Assembly (NCBI GenBank): GCA_910592005.1
Contig: CAJVPP010001689.1
Span: 1-18,435, forward strand
Origin: Funneliformis mosseae
Taxonomy: Eukaryota > Glomeromycota > Glomeromycetes > Glomerales > Glomeraceae
Direction: 5' to 3'
DNA: 18,435 bases
In this document: positions 16,904 to 18,435 of the stretch, piece after piece
Layout of the letters: every line of letters begins with the position of its first letter
Position numbering within the stretch: position 1 is the stretch's first letter
Program-made: the position numbers and the translations under genes
Notes under the pieces: model-generated
What the model was told of the DNA's origin: nothing
Databases searched by the model: none
The model's input: the letters and a program-made list of their open reading frames with translations, nothing else

Positions 16904-17082
16904 ATGCAATCTGAAATAGATAGATTCTAGATTAGCTGATTTATTGAAACAATACATTGCTAAACTTAAGGCTGAGAATAGCTGAGAATATTGAGCTTAA
17001 GGTCAAAATTGTAAAATTGGAAGATAAGCAATTGCAAAATGAATTAGTAAAAAATTTATTATCTGTATTACAAAAAATGTAA
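16904..17082 (+). pseudogene. Coiled-coil protein fragment broken by a 10-bp duplication
   Basis: It starts MQSEIDRF, then shifts frame to RLADLLKQYIAKLKAEN. After the duplicated GCTGAGAATA it continues IELKVKIVKLEDKQLQNELV and KNLLSVLQKM-stop (TAA 17080-17082). The heptad-like Leu/Ile spacing and 'kLkAEN.ELk.rv.kLe.kQlqn' wording are typical of short coiled-coil segments that I recall at the N-termini of many mycorrhizal-fungal proteins. One duplication plus an earlier one-base shift inactivate it. It lies upstream of copy B and could be that gene's N-terminal exon. Confidence 0.5.
16971..16990. repeat. Exact 10-bp tandem duplication causing a frameshift
   Basis: GCTGAGAATA is repeated twice without change. 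The duplication puts TGA in frame; with one copy the coiled-coil frame reads straight through. Confidence 0.9.
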
Positions 17083-17319
17083 TCCTGTATTAATACTGGT
17101 TGACAAAAATGATTAGCATTAGAACTTATAATGCATATGTGATTTGATCGAAGTTGTATTACTAGCAGATTTCTCATAATATTGACGCGTAAATTTATTT
17201 TTAATACTATATCCTATACCAGAGTGAATTTCTTCTGTGCAAACTTTTTTATACAAAACTATATTTAATAAAATATTTTATTCTGACTATAAACACATTA
17301 TCGATAGACTACTTGAAAG
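17083..17319. other. Intergenic or intronic spacer
   Basis: No supported reading frame on either strand. It may separate exons of one decayed gene (16904-17082 and 17320-17831). Confidence 0.4.
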
Positions 17320-17831
17320 TCTTGTCAAAAGAGCTTTTTAGAGACTCTTGCACTATTCTAAGATCCTGTCCTATTAGAATCTATTTCTGAAAAGTCTAAA
17401 TAAATTGAATCCTATTTGTGATACATATTAAATATTTATAAGAACTCATTAAATAGAAAACGCAAAATTATGATTTAAGAAAAAATATTACGTCCTCAAA
17501 GCTGACCAGAATGCAATATATTCTCAGTAATACTAGCTATATATGTTGCAGATATTAGAACTCAAACTAATAATACTACTCAACTGGAAGTACTAAAGCA
17601 TGATCATGAAGAAGAGAATAATTATCAGGTTATAAATGAACTTAAAGTACTATTTTAGCATCTGCTCAATTATAATAGACGAACTTTTGAGAAATTTATG
17701 CATACATAGAAAAGGAATACAGAGAGCAGATTAATGCAAATAAAAAAATACCCTATGAAATCAAAGATCTGAAGATGCAAGTGCTGAAGGTGGAAAAAAA
17801 GCTAACAGCTATGAAGTTAGATTCTCATTAA
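17320..17831 (+). pseudogene. Unidentified gene fragment, copy B (paralogue of 10575-11040)
   Basis: The recognisable pieces are FLETLALF-stop-DPVLLESISEKS, EKILRPQS-stop-PEC, HDHEEENNYQVINELKVLF, HLLNYNRRTFEKFMHT, and a coiled-coil C-terminus (YEIKDLKMQVLKVEKKLTA then MKLDSH-stop, TAA 17829-17831). Copy B keeps a longer C-terminal frame than copy A. TGA at 17503-17505 stands where copy A has TGG. The last codon lies 5 bp from the end of the minus-strand ATPase remnant, so the two genes converge. Family unknown. Confidence 0.55.
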
Positions 17832-17835
17832 AAAG

Positions 17836-18369
17836 TTACATATTCCAGCTGAAATATACTCTATATGGATGTTCACAAGATACAGTTAGATCAAAAACAA
17901 TGAATTTTTGTTCACATAAATGTTTGTCAATAATTTTAATCACACTACGCCAGTCATTAGCATATTAACGAATAATATAATTCAGTTCATCTGCAATGTA
18001 CAATCCATTAAATAGGCAGACATGTGTGAGATTTTTTCGTATTATCTTTGGGTAATCAAAGTAACTCTGAGATATATATATTAAACTGATGTTATAATGT
18101 CACCTTTCAACAAAATAGGAGATAATTTTCTCCTGCACTTTTTTCAGATCAATACATACATCTTCGAATATAGTCACTATACCTCTATCTGAAGAAAATA
18201 AATCTATTTTAGAGATTTTATCAGGCTTTAAAGCCTGAAATATAATATTTTCATGATACAGTTCTCGGCGAAAAGAATGGTGGTAGAAGACTGCATCTAT
18301 TTTAGGCTGCGGTTTCACCACTTTCTGGATTTAGGCATTTGTTTATATGTCCAAATCAGACATTGGAAC
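17836..18369 (-). pseudogene. A32-like viral-type DNA packaging ATPase, C-terminal part
   Basis: On the minus strand, after a likely splice acceptor (TTAATTCAG ending at 18370), one frame reads VPMSDLDI-stop-TNA, then [62 protein letters not shown]-stop, YISQSYFDYPKIIRKNLTHV, ANDWRSVIKIIDKHL and KFIVFDLTVS, ending at 17836. The hydrophobic VTIFEDVC is a Walker B type motif and YISQSYF...P..IR.N.TH is the sensor-like region of the A32/FtsK-HerA packaging ATPases of large DNA viruses and Maverick/Polinton elements. Walker A should lie upstream, beyond the window edge. In-frame stops at 18100-18102 and inside IIR-stop-YAND show this copy is inactive. It is probably an old viral or Polinton-derived insertion, or a host family derived from one. 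Confidence 0.65.
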
Positions 18370-18435
18370 CTGAATTAAAAAGGTAAGTTAAAAAAATAAG
18401 GTTTGTTATTTGTTTTTATTTTGATTTCCTTTCTG

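Noticed and set aside
16941..17177. Minus-strand 78-codon open frame
   Set aside because: It is antisense to the coiled-coil fragment on the plus strand.
272..17505. TGA decoded as tryptophan (mitochondrial or mollicute endobacterial DNA)
   Set aside because: TAG and TAA also occur at expected Trp and Gln positions, frameshifts accompany the TGA codons, TGG remains the majority, and at 9998 TGA replaces a probable glycine. Introns and target-site duplications fit a nuclear genome.
1..18435. tRNA or rRNA genes
   Set aside because: No cloverleaf with A/B box sequence and no rRNA-like conserved stretch was found by eye.

Overview
The window looks like nuclear DNA of a fungus, most likely an arbuscular mycorrhizal fungus (Glomeromycotina, Rhizophagus/Gigaspora type). 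It is very AT-rich and gene-poor. Where exon structure can be read, introns are short, GT-AG and phase 0. Several decayed reading frames resemble lineage-specific protein families that I recall, without a database check, from those genomes. I see no intact protein-coding gene. Almost every recognisable gene carries stops or frameshifts, and the intervals are filled with transposable elements, so this is an accessory, repeat-dominated region.

Layout. 2-373 (+) is the C-terminal end of a Tc1/mariner transposase. 539-1030 (+) is a Helitron Rep/helicase remnant. 1322-1493 is a small pogo-like MITE with TA target duplications. 1860-2410 is an AT-decayed inverted-repeat/tandem-array element. 3287-4317 (-) is a second, almost complete Tc1 transposase with many lesions. 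4408-7945 is a Mutator-like element (MULE) with about 108-bp terminal inverted repeats. Its minus strand carries a FAR1-DDE-SWIM transposase followed by an RTC4-like domain. 8232-10357 (+) is a multi-exon pseudogene of a mycorrhizal-fungal family with a possible PD-(D/E)XK-like core. 10575-11040 (+) and 17320-17831 (+) are two diverged copies of one unidentified gene. 11342-11800 (+) is a cysteine-rich open frame interrupted by two TGA codons. 14184-16701 (+) is another mycorrhizal-fungal pseudogene, split by two non-autonomous elements: a 1.12-kb foldback element built from 50/51-bp palindromic repeats, with 9-bp target duplications, and a 131-bp MITE with 8-bp target duplications. 16904-17082 is a coiled-coil remnant broken by an exact 10-bp duplication. 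17836-18369 (-) is the C-terminal half of an A32-like viral-type packaging ATPase.

The genes do not form a pathway. The coherent stories are the MULE with its extra RTC4-like cargo, the palindromic-array element and a likely decayed relative in the same window, precise insertions into one host pseudogene, and a decay pattern in which conserved tryptophan codons have mostly become TGA.
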